From NCBI GenBank assembly GCA_018398765.1, contig JAHBMJ010004954.1:1-26356 (forward strand): a stretch of DNA of 26,356 nucleotides, in the 5' to 3' direction. The position numbers and the translations under genes are program-made. The stretch comes from Chromera velia. Lineage: Eukaryota > Sar > Chromeraceae. Position 1 is the stretch's first letter. The number at the start of each line of letters is the position of its first letter. Below the pieces are notes generated by a model. It made no database searches. It worked only from the letters and a program-made list of their open reading frames with translations, and was not told the origin of the DNA. This document shows, piece by piece, positions 9,463-19,933 of this stretch.

Positions 9463-11144
9463 CTTCTGCCACAGAGCTTGAAGTGATAAAGATGGCGGAG
9501 ACGGACAAGACTGAGCCAAGCAGATGAGTCCGGAGTTTCAACGGATGAGTTCAGGCTGCAGCTTCTGAAGCATAATTAAGGCAGTCAACCAAAACGAGCG
9601 GTTTCAGCCTGAACTTTCAGGCAGGAGTCATCGATCCACTGTCAGATTTGATTGAAACCCCGGACGTAATTCCTGCCGATTTGCCGGCCTGAGCCGCCTG
9701 ACCTTTGTTGAGGACCATGTCGGACCCCTGTACACATGCATACCAGCCGCGCTAATCGGCCGCGCCATGCCGGGCGCGCACGGATGCACACTGACAAGAC
9801 AAGGTTGGTGCACTTTTGGTAACTCTTAGCCCTCTTCAGCTCAGTCACGGAAAAACCAAATGTTTTCACGGATGCACACGGCTGCCTGACTTGTGCTGTG
9901 CCTCTCTGAAAAAAGTTGATCGGTCTGTTCAGGACTCCAAGAATCAAACCCGGACCACCTGAAAGACAGTTACGCATGCTATCGTTAAATCAACAGACCG
10001 GTATTATTAGGTATTATAAGGTATTACTAAACTTGATATATTTTTGTTATTACGAAATGTAACTGCTGCTACCTTGTCATACTCAATTGCTTTACGTCCG
10101 TTTACCTTATCTACAGATAGCTAGACTAAGCTAGACACACAGGCAACGTTTGTTTCTTCTCCGTACGATAAATGGATGTCATACCAGGCAACGCTAGAAG
10201 AGATTTCTATTCAATCACTCAATCAATCAGCAAGCACAAAATGAAACTGACCATCTCGCTCACTCCGCACAATTCAACTAACGATGTGAATATTTATACA
10301 GGCCCTATAAGCTGATCATACGGACACATCACGGCCATGTATCTTGCTATATATACATGCGCTTTCTATAGGAAAGACCACTGCAAAGGCCGCCACCCCA
10401 CAATATATACTTCAACATACAATCATCCTGCTGGCTGGATTAATGCTTAAAGCCTACATACCTACACTCAGAGTTTTTGCTGTCTATCTGTTCTTTTCTC
10501 TTACATTTATTACTGGTTTTGTTATTAAGTTTTAGTTTTATTGATTCTAAGTAATTCTTAGATGTTTTTTAATGTTTTTAGATTTATTTAGATTTAAAGT
10601 ATATCATTCAAAGCCAACAGCTAGGCCAGTAAACTCATTACTGGGCCTTGTTAGGAGCCTTGACAGACTATATAGTAACAGGTTGAGTAAAGCCTTAGGG
10701 GCCTTGAATAGCCTTGACAGGCTGTTTACTACGGACACTGTATAGTGATAGCTACAGTAGAACCCCGCCTCTTTCAAATTTTAAGTATTAAATGTAATTT
10801 ACAAGGAAATGAAAATTCAGCATTGCATATATAGTTTAAGGCTGAGTCTTTCTCTGGCTGACGATGCCTGACGTAGGCTAACGTTAAATTTAAGAGAGCT
10901 GCACGGGCTAGATTAATTTATTTTTGAAAACTCAGGTCTACACTAATAAAAAATATCTAAAATTTTAAAAATACGTTGAAAGCAAGTTTTCGATCTACAT
11001 AGATCATCAGAATTATTTTTACGACTATTTTAATTAATTGAAAGGATTTTAAAGAACCGACGTGATATTCATATAATTTGGGCTTCTAATCGTTTCTCCA
11101 TGAGTTACTCCACTGACTCGGATCCAATCGTTTCAACGTTTTCT
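9463..11144. other. Gene-free region between LRR gene and inverted-duplication arm
   Basis: No gene is supported. From about 10000 the sequence becomes strongly AT-rich. A triplet of near-identical decamers (GTATTATTAG, GTATTATAAG, GTATTACTAA) lies at 10001-10030. AGCCTTGACAG occurs twice at about 10656-10725. Open frames here are short and lack recognisable features. Confidence 0.5.
9921..10000 (-). other. 80-base hairpin with 9-bp ends and tRNA-like T-arm remnant
   Basis: CGGTCTGTT (9921-9929) and AACAGACCG (9992-10000) are perfect inverted repeats closing an 80-base unit. On the minus strand the interior contains CCGGG-TTTGATT-CTTGG, which can fold as a T-arm with wobble pairs. However, this arm is not placed against the 9-bp stem as in a normal tRNA, and no good D-arm is seen. 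A decayed tRNA or a tRNA-derived SINE piece is possible. Confidence 0.25.
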
Positions 11145-12455
11145 GTCAGCCTTTCATTTCATTTGACGCAACAGTCACTGTCATGCGTGGAGCACAGCCG
11201 TGGACCTCAGTTCTACAACGCATACAGAGTATCCGCGCAGAGAGATGAGGTTGCTCACGACCGTACAGGCACGCACTTGCGCTTGCACAGAAGCAAGCGA
11301 CGCATGCAATATGCAATCGTACGAACACAAACACGCAAGTCATGTAGACAGTTTCCAAGAAACTGCTGCAAGGCTTTGGCATGAAGAGCAGAAAAAAGGA
11401 AATGTTTCAGGGACAGGCGCTCAATCAGGTTCTTTTCTGTTTTCCTCAGTTCTTCCCAAGCTGCTGCTTATATTTACGTGTTCAGCTTACGGTTACAGAG
11501 GATGCAGCCCATGTGCAGAAGCTCCCCCCGCCCCCACTCAAGTAAAGCAGGACACCGCGAAATGTTGCATGCTTTCACGGCACCGAAGGACTCCCTTTCG
11601 GGCCACTACAACCACGCACGAGTTCAACACAATTCGTTCAATCACTCGATGGAGCTGACGCTGTGAGAAAGTGCTTAGTCGTGCTTGTGGCCGTGGCCGG
11701 AGGAGTAGCCCTTGCCAGAGGAGGCAGTGGCGGGGATGGTCTCAGTCCTCACGCACTGCTTTCCGGAGTCGGTGAAGCCCTTGGGGCAAGACTGGGTGGT
11801 GGTGTAGGAGGTGGTGGTGCAGCCTCCGTTCTTACCGGCGGTGGAGCCGGGGGGGCAGTTGTGGACGGCAGGGACGGACTGGGTGCCCTCGCAGGACTTT
11901 CCAGTGTCAACAGTGCCGGGGGGGCAGAAGTAAGAGGTGTGGGACTCCTGGACGTAGGTGGTGTCAGCAGGGATCTGCTCAGTGACGGTCACGGGGACGT
12001 AAGTGAGGGCCTGCTCCTCGAGGTAGCAGCCTCCCTTCTTGCCAGAGCCCGCACTGGCACCGGGGGGGCACACAGACTCAGTGGTGACCTTCTCGGTTCT
12101 GGCAATCTCGGTCTCAGTGGCGGTGCTGAAGGTGGGGATGGCAGGGACAGTGGTGGTCATGGGGACAGTGGTGGTCACAACCTTGGTGGTGGTGACAGGG
12201 GTGGGAGCGTAAGAGGTCTGGAAAGAAGTGATGGTGTTGGCAGCAACAATCTCAGTGTTGTAGCCAGTGGAGACGGAGTGGGAGGTCTCAGTCATGGTGG
12301 AGGTGGCGTAAGTGAGGGAGGTCTCCTCGGCGGAAGAGAAGGCGGAGGCGCTGTCAGCAGGGACAACGGAGTAAGTGGGGACCATGGGGACAGTCTCAGT
12401 GAAAGAGTCAGTCACAACACGGTACTTGGTCTCCATGGGGCAGGGCTGTCCACCG
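11145..12455 (-). repeat. Right arm of large inverted duplication
   Basis: This is the counterpart of 1-1250. The coding part (12455-11675) is nearly identical to 1-781. The flank (11674 down to about 11145) is recognisably homologous but much diverged. Confidence 0.8.
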
Positions 12456-14650
12456 GCAGCGGGGGGAAGGGGGGTGCCCTTACCCTTGGAGCCGTGGCCG
12501 TGTCCGTGTCCGTGGGAAGAGCCGTAGCCGGTTCCAGTGGCAACAGAGCCGTCAGGGCGGATGCAGGGAGCGTAGTTGACACGGGAGTTGGTCACAGTGA
12601 CGGGGGAAGACTCGTGAGCAATAGAGTACTTCACGAGAGCGGGGACGGTCTCGGTGTAAGAGGAAGAGTCAACACCGGCGAAAGTCTCGTCAAGGACGAT
12701 GTCATCGTACACAGTGTACACCTCCTCAGTGGTGGCGGTCTCAGTGACAGTGCGGGTCTCGTATCTGTAAAGCTTGGGGACGACCTCAGTGATAGTGGAG
12801 GGCTCGAAGGTGATGCTGGTGGTGGTGAAGGTCTCAGCGGGGACATCCTCCCAACTGCAGTCAGGACGAGGAGCATACGGACATGAACCTCCATGGCCTT
12901 TCGGAGAGAAGTGAACCTCTACTTTGAAAACAGTGTTGGAAAGGCAATGAATGAGATGAAAGTGAGGAAGACAGAGGTGAGGAGCAAAGAAATTATGTGC
13001 AGACAGTGCACGGTGGGAAAGAAAATGAAACGGGCGAAGAGAAGAGAGCAAAACAAAACAAAACAGGGACTCACGTCTGAGTGGCGCAAGTGGTCTCAGG
13101 TCCCTCGCCAACGGGGGTGGTGCCCTCGGGGCAGGCGTACTTGGGAACCTTGCTCTTCATGTCCCCGGGAAGCTGGGTGGCAGGCACAGTGACGATGACG
13201 GGCTTCTTGCACTTGGGGGCCTTGGAGCCTCCGGTATGGAACTCAGAGCCGGGGGGGCACTCAGTGTGAGAGTCAGTGTGAGTGACGGGGTGCTGGGTGG
13301 TCACAGTCACAACGCAGTTGCCGTTGGCGTCCTCAGTGGTGCCCTTGGGGCAGTACTCAACGGGGTAAGACTCAACGCGGGTGACGGGGACAGTGACGGT
13401 CTTCTTCTCGAAGCGAGCCTTCTTGACGGTCTTGGGGGCAGAAGTGGTGATGGGGGTTCCGGAGGGGAGGGTCACAGTGCAGATGAGGGAAGCATCAGCG
13501 CACTCAGCACCAGAGGAAGCACCGCCCTTCTTGGAGTAAGAGCCGCCGGTGAGGCCGCTGGCACAGCCAGAGGGAGTGGTGCCGGGGGGGCAGTAGTAAG
13601 AGGGGACGAGGAAAGACTTGGTGAGGGTGAGGGTCTGGGGGAACTCCTCGATGACAGGAGACTCGGCATCAACTGGCACCTCGTAGGACTCGAGTCTGGA
13701 GCGGGTAAGGGTGAGGGTGCAGGTGCCGTCCTTCTGGGCGGTGGTGCCGTCAGGGCACGTCATTCCCTGAGCGATCTCCGTGGCGGGGAGGCTGAAAGAA
13801 GACAACTTGGACTCAAGGGTGGGGACACGGACGGTCTTCTCNNNNNNNNNNNNNNNAGTCTCGACGTTCTGGATAGAGGTGGTGGCAGTGCAGTCACCTC
13901 CCTTACCCTTTCCGTTAGAGCCAGTAGTTCCCTCAGGGCACTCGGAGTAGGAAGAGGGGGTGTTGACGGGGATGGACACGGAGGTCTGCTCAGCAATCTG
14001 GGAGTACTCAGTGGTAGTGCCGGTCACAACGCAGTTGCCATTCTTGTCCTGGGTGGTACCCTTGGGGCAGACAGGGGCGCCGGCAACGGAGACGGGCTTG
14101 GAGACAGAGACCTCATAGGGGGCCTTGGCAACAGTGGTGGACTGGTCAGGGACCTTGCGGGGAGTGACAGTGGCCTGCTGATCGGCCTTGGTGACGGTGC
14201 ACATGCCGTCAGAGCCGGGGCCCTCAGTGCCCTTGGGGCAGGACAGCACAGGGGTCTCGGTAGTGTGAGTCTTGGCCTCCTTGGCAACGGTGGTGGTGGA
14301 GACGCAGGTCTTGCCAGACATGGTGGAACCCTGCAGGGAGGGAGGGACAGTGGGAAGAGATGAGAGGTCAATGTTGGTGGAAGCTTAATGCAGGGGTACA
14401 TGAGGCAGAAGAGGTTCGTTCAAAAAGGACAGCAGGGCAGGGAACCGACCTTAGGGCAAGCCTTCTCGGGAGCGACGTCGACGACGCTGGCGATCTGGGA
14501 AGTCTCGTAAGGGGCAGAGACAGTCATCACGCAGTCAGTGCCAGCCAGCTCATACCCCTGAGGGCAGGAGTAGGTGGTGGGGGCGGGAGCGTATCCCTTC
14601 TTCTGGGCAAGTGCCACAGCGAAAGCAGCAGGAACAGCGAGGAACTTCAT
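11675..14650 (-). CDS. Oocyst-wall-like Cys-module secreted protein, complete copy
   Basis: Three exons: 14650-14450, 14330-13075 and 12854-11675. Introns of 119 and 220 bases are GT..AG (the second starts GTGAGT), and phases 0 and 2 match. The product is about 878 residues, with five hidden by a gap of Ns. Residues 1-15 (MKFLAVPAAFAVALA) form a signal peptide. The rest carries 14 modules of CPxG plus 7-17 residues plus Cys, spaced by Thr/Val/Pro-rich linkers; module 2 (CPK-GSTMSGKTC) is split by intron 1. A His/Gly run (HGHGHGHG) lies in exon 3 and the C terminus is GHGHKHD. CPxG modules are reminiscent of Cryptosporidium and Toxoplasma oocyst wall proteins, in which disulfides stabilise the wall. 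A cyst or cell-wall role is inferred. Heavy use of C-ending codons suggests strong expression. The gene is divergent from RPB5 and has a second copy at the left window edge. Confidence 0.82.
13842..13856. other. Assembly gap (15 N) inside exon 2
   Basis: Fifteen unknown bases interrupt the coding sequence between module 5 and module 6 of the oocyst-wall-like gene. The frame is kept across the gap, but the true length may differ if the gap size is nominal. Confidence 0.99.
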
Positions 14651-15394
14651 CTTATCAGTAGCTGAGTAGGTTGAAAGATAGAAAGATAGAAGAGATGATC
14701 GAGTTGAGAGAACTGAAAGAGAAAGACTTCAAACACCTTGTCCCGTTAAACAGAAGGCAAGAGATAGAATGTTCTTTCAAGCAAGGTTTGAGAAGGCAGG
14801 GGAGTGCAACAGAACCTCTCAAATCGTCAAGACTTTTCGGCTGGTTTGAACTTTACTTTTTTGTGTAGCAGGTGCATGTTGCAGTGTTGCGCAATTAATT
14901 GCGTATCCAAACCGCGCGGCTCGCTTCGCCAATCCACCCCTGTCGGCACCCGTGAGCCCAAATCACATGCACCATTCGAGACTCGGGAGGACCGCAGGGG
15001 TGCATGACAATTTCGAAAGCGAAAAGCAAGATACTGCATGAAAAGGAATTCATCTACGTGCCCCTCAATCAGTTTTGCGGGGCCTTAATTGCGGACATCT
15101 CAACTTTTCGGGACCGCGACCCACTGAGGCCGTCTCCAAGCTGCTCATTGAAGCACCCCTCACTGAATTTGGAGCTGCTTTGAATAAGTTCTTTTCCGAC
15201 ACAGCTTGCCATAAACCAAATTGTGCCATCCCTCCCTCTGTGAGCGACGCTGTGCTCGACTAAGCCACCTGCAGTTTCCGCTGCGTTTCAAGTGCCGGCT
15301 CGAGAACTCGGTACTGCGTTTTGGTTTCATCCTTGTCTTTTGGAATCATTGGACACTAGAAAAGGACAGACGACTGAAAAAATCTGTGAGAGGT
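14651..15394. promoter_or_regulatory. Divergent intergenic region (oocyst-wall-like gene / RPB5)
   Basis: These 744 bases separate the start codons of two divergent genes and must hold at least their proximal promoters and 5' untranslated regions. No confident TATA box or motif is seen. Short AAGATAGAA repeats lie just upstream of the oocyst-wall-like start (14674-14692). Short open frames on both strands have no supporting features. Confidence 0.5.
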
Positions 15395-16834
15395 ATGGCA
15401 GCGGCAGGTGTAGGCGGGTCTGAACAGGACCAAGTTCTTCTTGGAAAGCTCACGCGAGCCAGAAGGACGGTCTACCAGATGCTGAAGGACAGGGGGTACA
15501 AAGTGCCAGAGAGCTGTCTGGAAGAGACGAGAGAGACGGTGGAGCAAGAATTCCGACAAAATGAAGAAAAGTCAGTCTGGCAGTCACAGTATGTCAGGCA
15601 ATCAGTGATTCAAGCATTTTGTCAGTCAGTCAGTCAGTAGTCGGTCAGTTCGTCCGTCAGTCAACCAGTTTGTCAGTCAGTCTGTCAAGCATTTTGTCAG
15701 TCGTCACTTCTTCCGTTAGTGAAGCAGTTTGTCCGTCACTCAGCCAGTCAGCTCGTCCGTCAGTCAACAGACGACAATCCAGGACCACACGCATCTTTTT
15801 CCCTTTGTGTGGGTGAGTGAGTGAGTGATTGAGTGAGTGAGTGAGTGAGTGAGTGTGCGTTTGTGTCGTGTGCATGTGCATGTGTGTGAGAGAGAGGGAG
15901 AATCTGGAAACGAAATTCACTCTGAACCTGTTTTGCAGGTTGGAGAAAATGATCATTTTGGTGTCAAGACCTTCCGACTCAGAGGACAAGCTGCTGGTCT
16001 TCTTCGCGGAGAGTTCGAAAAAAGTGGGGGTCTTGCCAATCCGAAAGTCAGTCAGTCGATGGTGCCTCTCCCAGTGAATCCAAAGCAAGCTTTATTCTTC
16101 CCACCCTAGGGCCTGTCTCCTCTGCCGTGTGAAGTCTTCGTGAAGCTGCAATGGTGTCAGGGCGGAGGAGAAGGCGCGCAAAGGGATGCGAAGTTTTGTT
16201 TCCTTTCCCGCGTGGCTGCCCCTCCTCACTGCGGGGATTGTCAGCCTCTTGGCTGCATTTCCCGTCTTGCTTCCCTGGTTCTCTCCCATCCCGCATCACC
16301 TTTTCCTTTCTTCCCCCTTTTCTTGTCCCAGCTCCCCTTGTTGAGATAGATCTATTCTCTTCTCTTCTCTTCTTTTCTCTTCTCTGACTCCTCTCTCCCC
16401 CTCTCTGTGTACAGACTCACAGACCAAATGACGGAGAACAACATCAATAAGGCCATCCTCGTCGTCACCCACCCTCTGACACCGTTCGCAAAAGAGGTCC
16501 GTCCTTTCTTTATTCCTTTTCAATGAAGCACGAAGAACAAACAACCACAAAAGCGAAAGCGCTCTCCTCAACATGATGTTTCTTGTGGTGGGGTTGACGG
16601 CTGGGATGCTTCGTCTGTCCCGCGGCCTCTGTGGAAACTTTTGCGAGAGGTTGTTGATGGACAGGGCGCAGAATGTGAAGGTACATGCATGTGACAAAAA
16701 GAAACGAACGATGAAGCTTTGTTTGATATTTCCCGTCTATGTCCTTGTTTTGCAGGCAATCAACGAAATGAAACCGAAACACAACATCGAGACTTTCCAA
16801 ATGAGCGAGCTGATGGTTCGTATATGTCTGTCTG

Positions 16835-16865
<31 letters not shown>

Positions 16866-18675
16866 GTCTGTCTGTCTGTCTGTCTGTCTCTGTCTGTCTG
16901 TCTGTCTGTCTGTCTCTGTCTGTCTCTGTCTGTCTGCCTGTCTGCCTGTCTGTCTGTCTGTCTGTCTGTTGTGTTCATGAAGAAAAGGAGGGAGAAGAAG
17001 AAGAAACATATAGTCTGTCTGTCTGTTGTGTTCATGGAAAAAAGAAGAGAGAAGAAGAAACATATAGTCTCTCTGTATGCATGTATGTATGTCTGATGGT
17101 TTTCATCGCTCTCTCCCTCGTCTTCTGCTTCTCGTCCTCGAGTCTCCTGTGTCTGTGGATTGCAGTTCGCGCTTCTTGCCCTCTTCTTTTGCATTCCCTT
17201 GACTTTGTCAGGATTCTGCCTGCATCTCTGACGAACAGCCACAGGAAGGATCAGTAACCTGAGCTCGCCGGCTTCCCTCTCTGCGAAAGCAAAAGTGTGC
17301 GTGCGTCGGCATCTGTGTGTCTAGGAGCCCCCCCATGAATCCACCCGTTTATTCTTGAAAACTGTTGCCTGAGCCCTCTTCGACGGACCTACCAGTCTAG
17401 CTGAGCTGTCTTCCTGTTGACATACAGACACGTGCTTGTTAGCTGTCCAAAGGCATCGATCGATTGGGGGGGGGGCGTCTGAGCGGTACCGTTTAAGTGA
17501 CTGCCTCTTGAACCTGCGAACGCCGGCTGCCTGCCTGTCTCCAGGTGAACATCACCCATCATGAGTTGGTCCCAAAGCACATTCCCCTGTCGAAGGAGGA
17601 CAAGGAACGGCTCCTCGAAAAGTATAAGGTTGGTCTCACGGACGGAAGCGGAGGGATTGTCTCTTCGTTTCTCTTTTTCATGGTCATGCGCAGGAAGTGA
17701 AAGATCTTCTGCAAACACAAGGCCCGTCAAGCGGGGCATCGAAAGACATCGACCAACTCATCGGCCTAGCCCTCTTCTGAGTTGGTTTGGCGAGGGCACA
17801 GGAGAAGACATGTTCTCTTTCTGCAGTTGGTGGTCTCCCATCATTTTGTCTTTCCTTCTTCGTGCTGGAGCTCCTTGTGTGCAGATCTCACCTCGCTTTC
17901 TTCATTTGTCGATTGATCGATCGAGATGTCTACCTTCGTGTGTGTGTTCTCTGTCTCTTTCGGTTTTTTTCGTTGGCTTGCTCTTGCTGGATAGAGCCCT
18001 CTTCTCTATGGACAAGGCAGTTGAGGTTTCATTTCAAGAAAGAGGAACTCTGTCTCCATCCAAGCTTCTTTGCCCTCTCTGCGAGGAACCACAGACCGAC
18101 GATGGAGGGACGGCACGGCGGCCCTATGTGGAGGCACAAGGCACGAGTACTTCATTCTTTTTGCGTCTGTTTCCCTCTCGCCTGGTCTCTCTGTCTGAAG
18201 GTCAAGGAGTTCCAGCTGCCCAGAATGCTGCACACGGATCCCATCGCCAGGTTGGTTCGTGCTGCACCCGAAGGGGGAGACGAGGCAGGCAGGCGGAGAA
18301 ATTATTCCACATGAGAGCAACTAAGTGACACACATAGGGGAGGAAAGGCAAAGAGACCGACTGAAAAGTAGACAGAGGCAAAGAGACACGACTAACTGCG
18401 AGAGACACTTAAATGGAAAGACAGGTGGACGACACCAACCAGTCAGGCGCACTCGCGGATGGAATAGTAGAAGAACTTGCTCAATAAGGAACTGTGACAG
18501 AAGTCGGGCTGTTTGTCATCATTGCTCCCTTCGCGCGACCCGTTCCGTTTGTTAGTTGCCTGTCGTTGCTGCCATTCGTTACCAGCATTACCCTGTTGGG
18601 TCGGGTCTGCTCCTGCAAGCCCTGTGGATCTGGATGGGCGTGTCTGTGCTCACATCAGAACATGTGTGTGTGTGT

Positions 18676-18770
<95 letters not shown>

Positions 18771-18772
18771 GT

Positions 18773-18853
<81 letters not shown>

Positions 18854-18865
18854 TGTGTGTGTGTG

Positions 18866-18940
<75 letters not shown>

Positions 18941-19050
18941 GCGTGCGTGCGCGCAGATACTTCAATCTCGAGAAAGGGTCTGTGGTGAAGATCATTCGAC
19001 CTTCTGAAACGGCAGGACGATATGTGACATACAGGCTGATCTCATCATAG
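15395..19050 (+). CDS. RPB5: DNA-directed RNA polymerases I, II and III subunit RPABC1 (RPB5)
   Basis: Seven exons: 15395-15570, 15939-16046, 16415-16496, 16756-16815, 17545-17628, 18201-18250 and 18957-19050 (TAG). All introns are GT..AG and every junction keeps phase, giving 217 residues against about 210-215 for the family. RPB5 is shared by all three nuclear RNA polymerases; its N-terminal jaw lies near downstream DNA and its C-terminal domain is the counterpart of archaeal RpoH. Diagnostic sequence: [15 protein letters not shown] (about residues 20-35), KLLVFFAE (about 76-83), INKAILVV and PLTPFAK (exon 3), then the C-terminal domain [20 protein letters not shown] (147-166), [13 protein letters not shown] (176-188) and [21 protein letters not shown] 15395 is the only in-frame ATG after the upstream stop and is followed by GCA. 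The introns (259-729 bases) are rich in microsatellites. Confidence 0.96.
15571..15860 (+). repeat. (GTCA)n and (GTGA)n arrays in RPB5 intron 1
   Basis: Starting at the donor itself (AAAA then GTCAGTC), the intron holds many imperfect GTCA/CAGT tetramers to about 15770, then GTGA/GAGT tetramers at 15811-15855. The same GTCAGTCAGTC sequence forms the donor of intron 2 at 16047. Confidence 0.85.
16825..16970 (+). repeat. (TGTC)n microsatellite near the donor of RPB5 intron 4
   Basis: About 145 bases of TGTC/TCTG tetramers, interrupted by a few TCTCTG and GCCTG variants. They begin 10 bases after the splice donor at 16816. Confidence 0.93.
16968..17080 (+). repeat. Tandem duplication of about 55 bp in RPB5 intron 4
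   Basis: Two neighbouring copies run from GTTGTGTTCATG through a purine-rich GAAGAAG stretch to ACATATAGTCT (about 16968-17024 and 17025-17075). They differ by a few substitutions and small indels. The first copy ends in CTGTCTGTCT, so the unit seems to have grown out of the neighbouring tetramer array. Confidence 0.75.
18663..18955 (+). repeat. About 290-bp (GT)n tract reaching the last RPB5 3' splice site
   Basis: Nearly pure GT dinucleotides with scattered GTAT and GTGC variants run to GTGCGTGCGTGCGCGCAG, where the AG at 18955-18956 is the acceptor of the last intron. No classical pyrimidine tract precedes this acceptor. Confidence 0.95.
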
Positions 19051-19286
19051 TAGTGGTTCTTCTGTTCAGCATCGTCTTGCAGAGCAGTGTCATGCGAAGG
19101 AACATGTGAACATACTTCCGGGTTCGAGTGCCCATACCACCAGTCAGATTAATCTGAAAAAGTATGTTGTTGACTCTAGTGTTGATTGAATGAATATAAA
19201 AAATCAGGTATCGTCGTATTATGTCGTTTTCTAATTAAACAAACGTATCTAGCTAGCTCTGGATATGGATGACGATGGCGCGTCAT
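19051..19286. other. RPB5 downstream region
   Basis: No gene is seen. This should contain the RPB5 3' untranslated region. AT-rich sequence from about 19140 onward separates the gene from the MITE. Confidence 0.5.
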
Positions 19287-19527
19287 CTAGGCGTATACAT
19301 ATATCACAGCAAAAAAAAAAAAAAAGTAAACCAGAATTGGCTTAAATTATTTTTTTCTTTTTTTTTTTGCAACACCTAAGCAGTACTTGTGCAACACCAA
19401 AACAACACTTATGTAACACTTGAACAACAGTTGTTTATCATGGTGTCAATGTTACCTAACATCGTTGGGCAAAAAAAAAAAAGATTAAGCGAGGACAGGC
19501 TTAATTTTTTTTTTTCTGTACGCCTAG
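19287..19527. mobile_element. 241-bp MITE, hAT-like by its 8-bp target duplication
   Basis: The element starts CTAGGCGTA (19287-19295) and ends TACGCCTAG (19519-19527), a perfect 9-bp terminal inverted repeat. The host octamer CGCGTCAT flanks it on both sides (19279-19286 and 19528-19535). The arms stay complementary inward, with an A-run, a degenerate TTAAGCC...GCTTAA core and a T-run on each side, so the unit can fold back on itself. It has no coding capacity. An 8-bp duplication is typical of hAT transposons; a Mutator-like origin (9 bp, if the neighbouring G is counted) cannot be excluded. Confidence 0.78.
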
Positions 19528-19610
19528 CGCGTCATAGTTATGGTCAAACGTAAAACAATGAATTATTGCCTAGATTGTTGCACAAACCTTCAAATATAAA
19601 TTATATTAGT

Positions 19611-19933
19611 TGAAGTACAGGGTACCAGCCTGCTGCGTATCCATGCTTGCTTCTGGACCTACCGGGCCGAGCGTGCAGGCCGTGTCACATGGTGCCGAAG
19701 CGTCGTGCTGGCCGGGATAGGATTGCCGCGCGCGCATTCAATTTTATACGCTTTTATGCCACGCACATTCAGTATCAGCCAGTTCAGATCGATTCACTTT
19801 GTGCAGCACTAGCTGATTGAACACCTTTCGGCTGTTCGTTCTATTCTGCCTTGATGGACAGACTATTTCATAAAGTAGTTCGACCATCATGGAGATCTAG
19901 CTCTGCATTCCGTTTAACCATCATTTGGTCATT
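19611..19933 (+). repeat. 5' LTR of the older element, first part
   Basis: Matches 23917-24239. The remaining 10 bases of this LTR (CTCTTTTACA) are displaced to 22655-22664 by the inner insertion. Confidence 0.87.
19929..19933 (+). other. Target-site duplication (left copy) of the inner element
   Basis: TCATT directly precedes the TG of the inner 5' LTR and recurs directly after the inner 3' LTR at 22650-22654. In the uninterrupted LTR at 23917-24249 the pentamer occurs once (24235-24239), as expected for a duplicated target. Confidence 0.88.

Noticed and set aside
11663-14363. Two long plus-strand open frames (11663-12886 and 13236-14363) opposite the oocyst-wall-like gene
   Set aside because: They are Gly/Val/Ser-rich shadows created by the C-ending codon bias and Thr/Val repeats of the minus-strand gene, which has a signal peptide, phased introns and Cys modules.
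14941-15263. Short plus-strand frames upstream of RPB5 as a separate small gene
   Set aside because: No recognisable motif, no splice-consistent continuation, and overlap with the expected promoter and 5' untranslated region.
16825-18955. CRISPR-like or other spaced repeat array
   Set aside because: The repeats are simple di- and tetranucleotides without unique spacers, in spliceosomal introns of a eukaryotic gene.
18494-19050. Open frames in all phases over the GT repeat (Cys-Val or Thr-His polymers)
   Set aside because: Microsatellite translation; the region is the last intron of RPB5.
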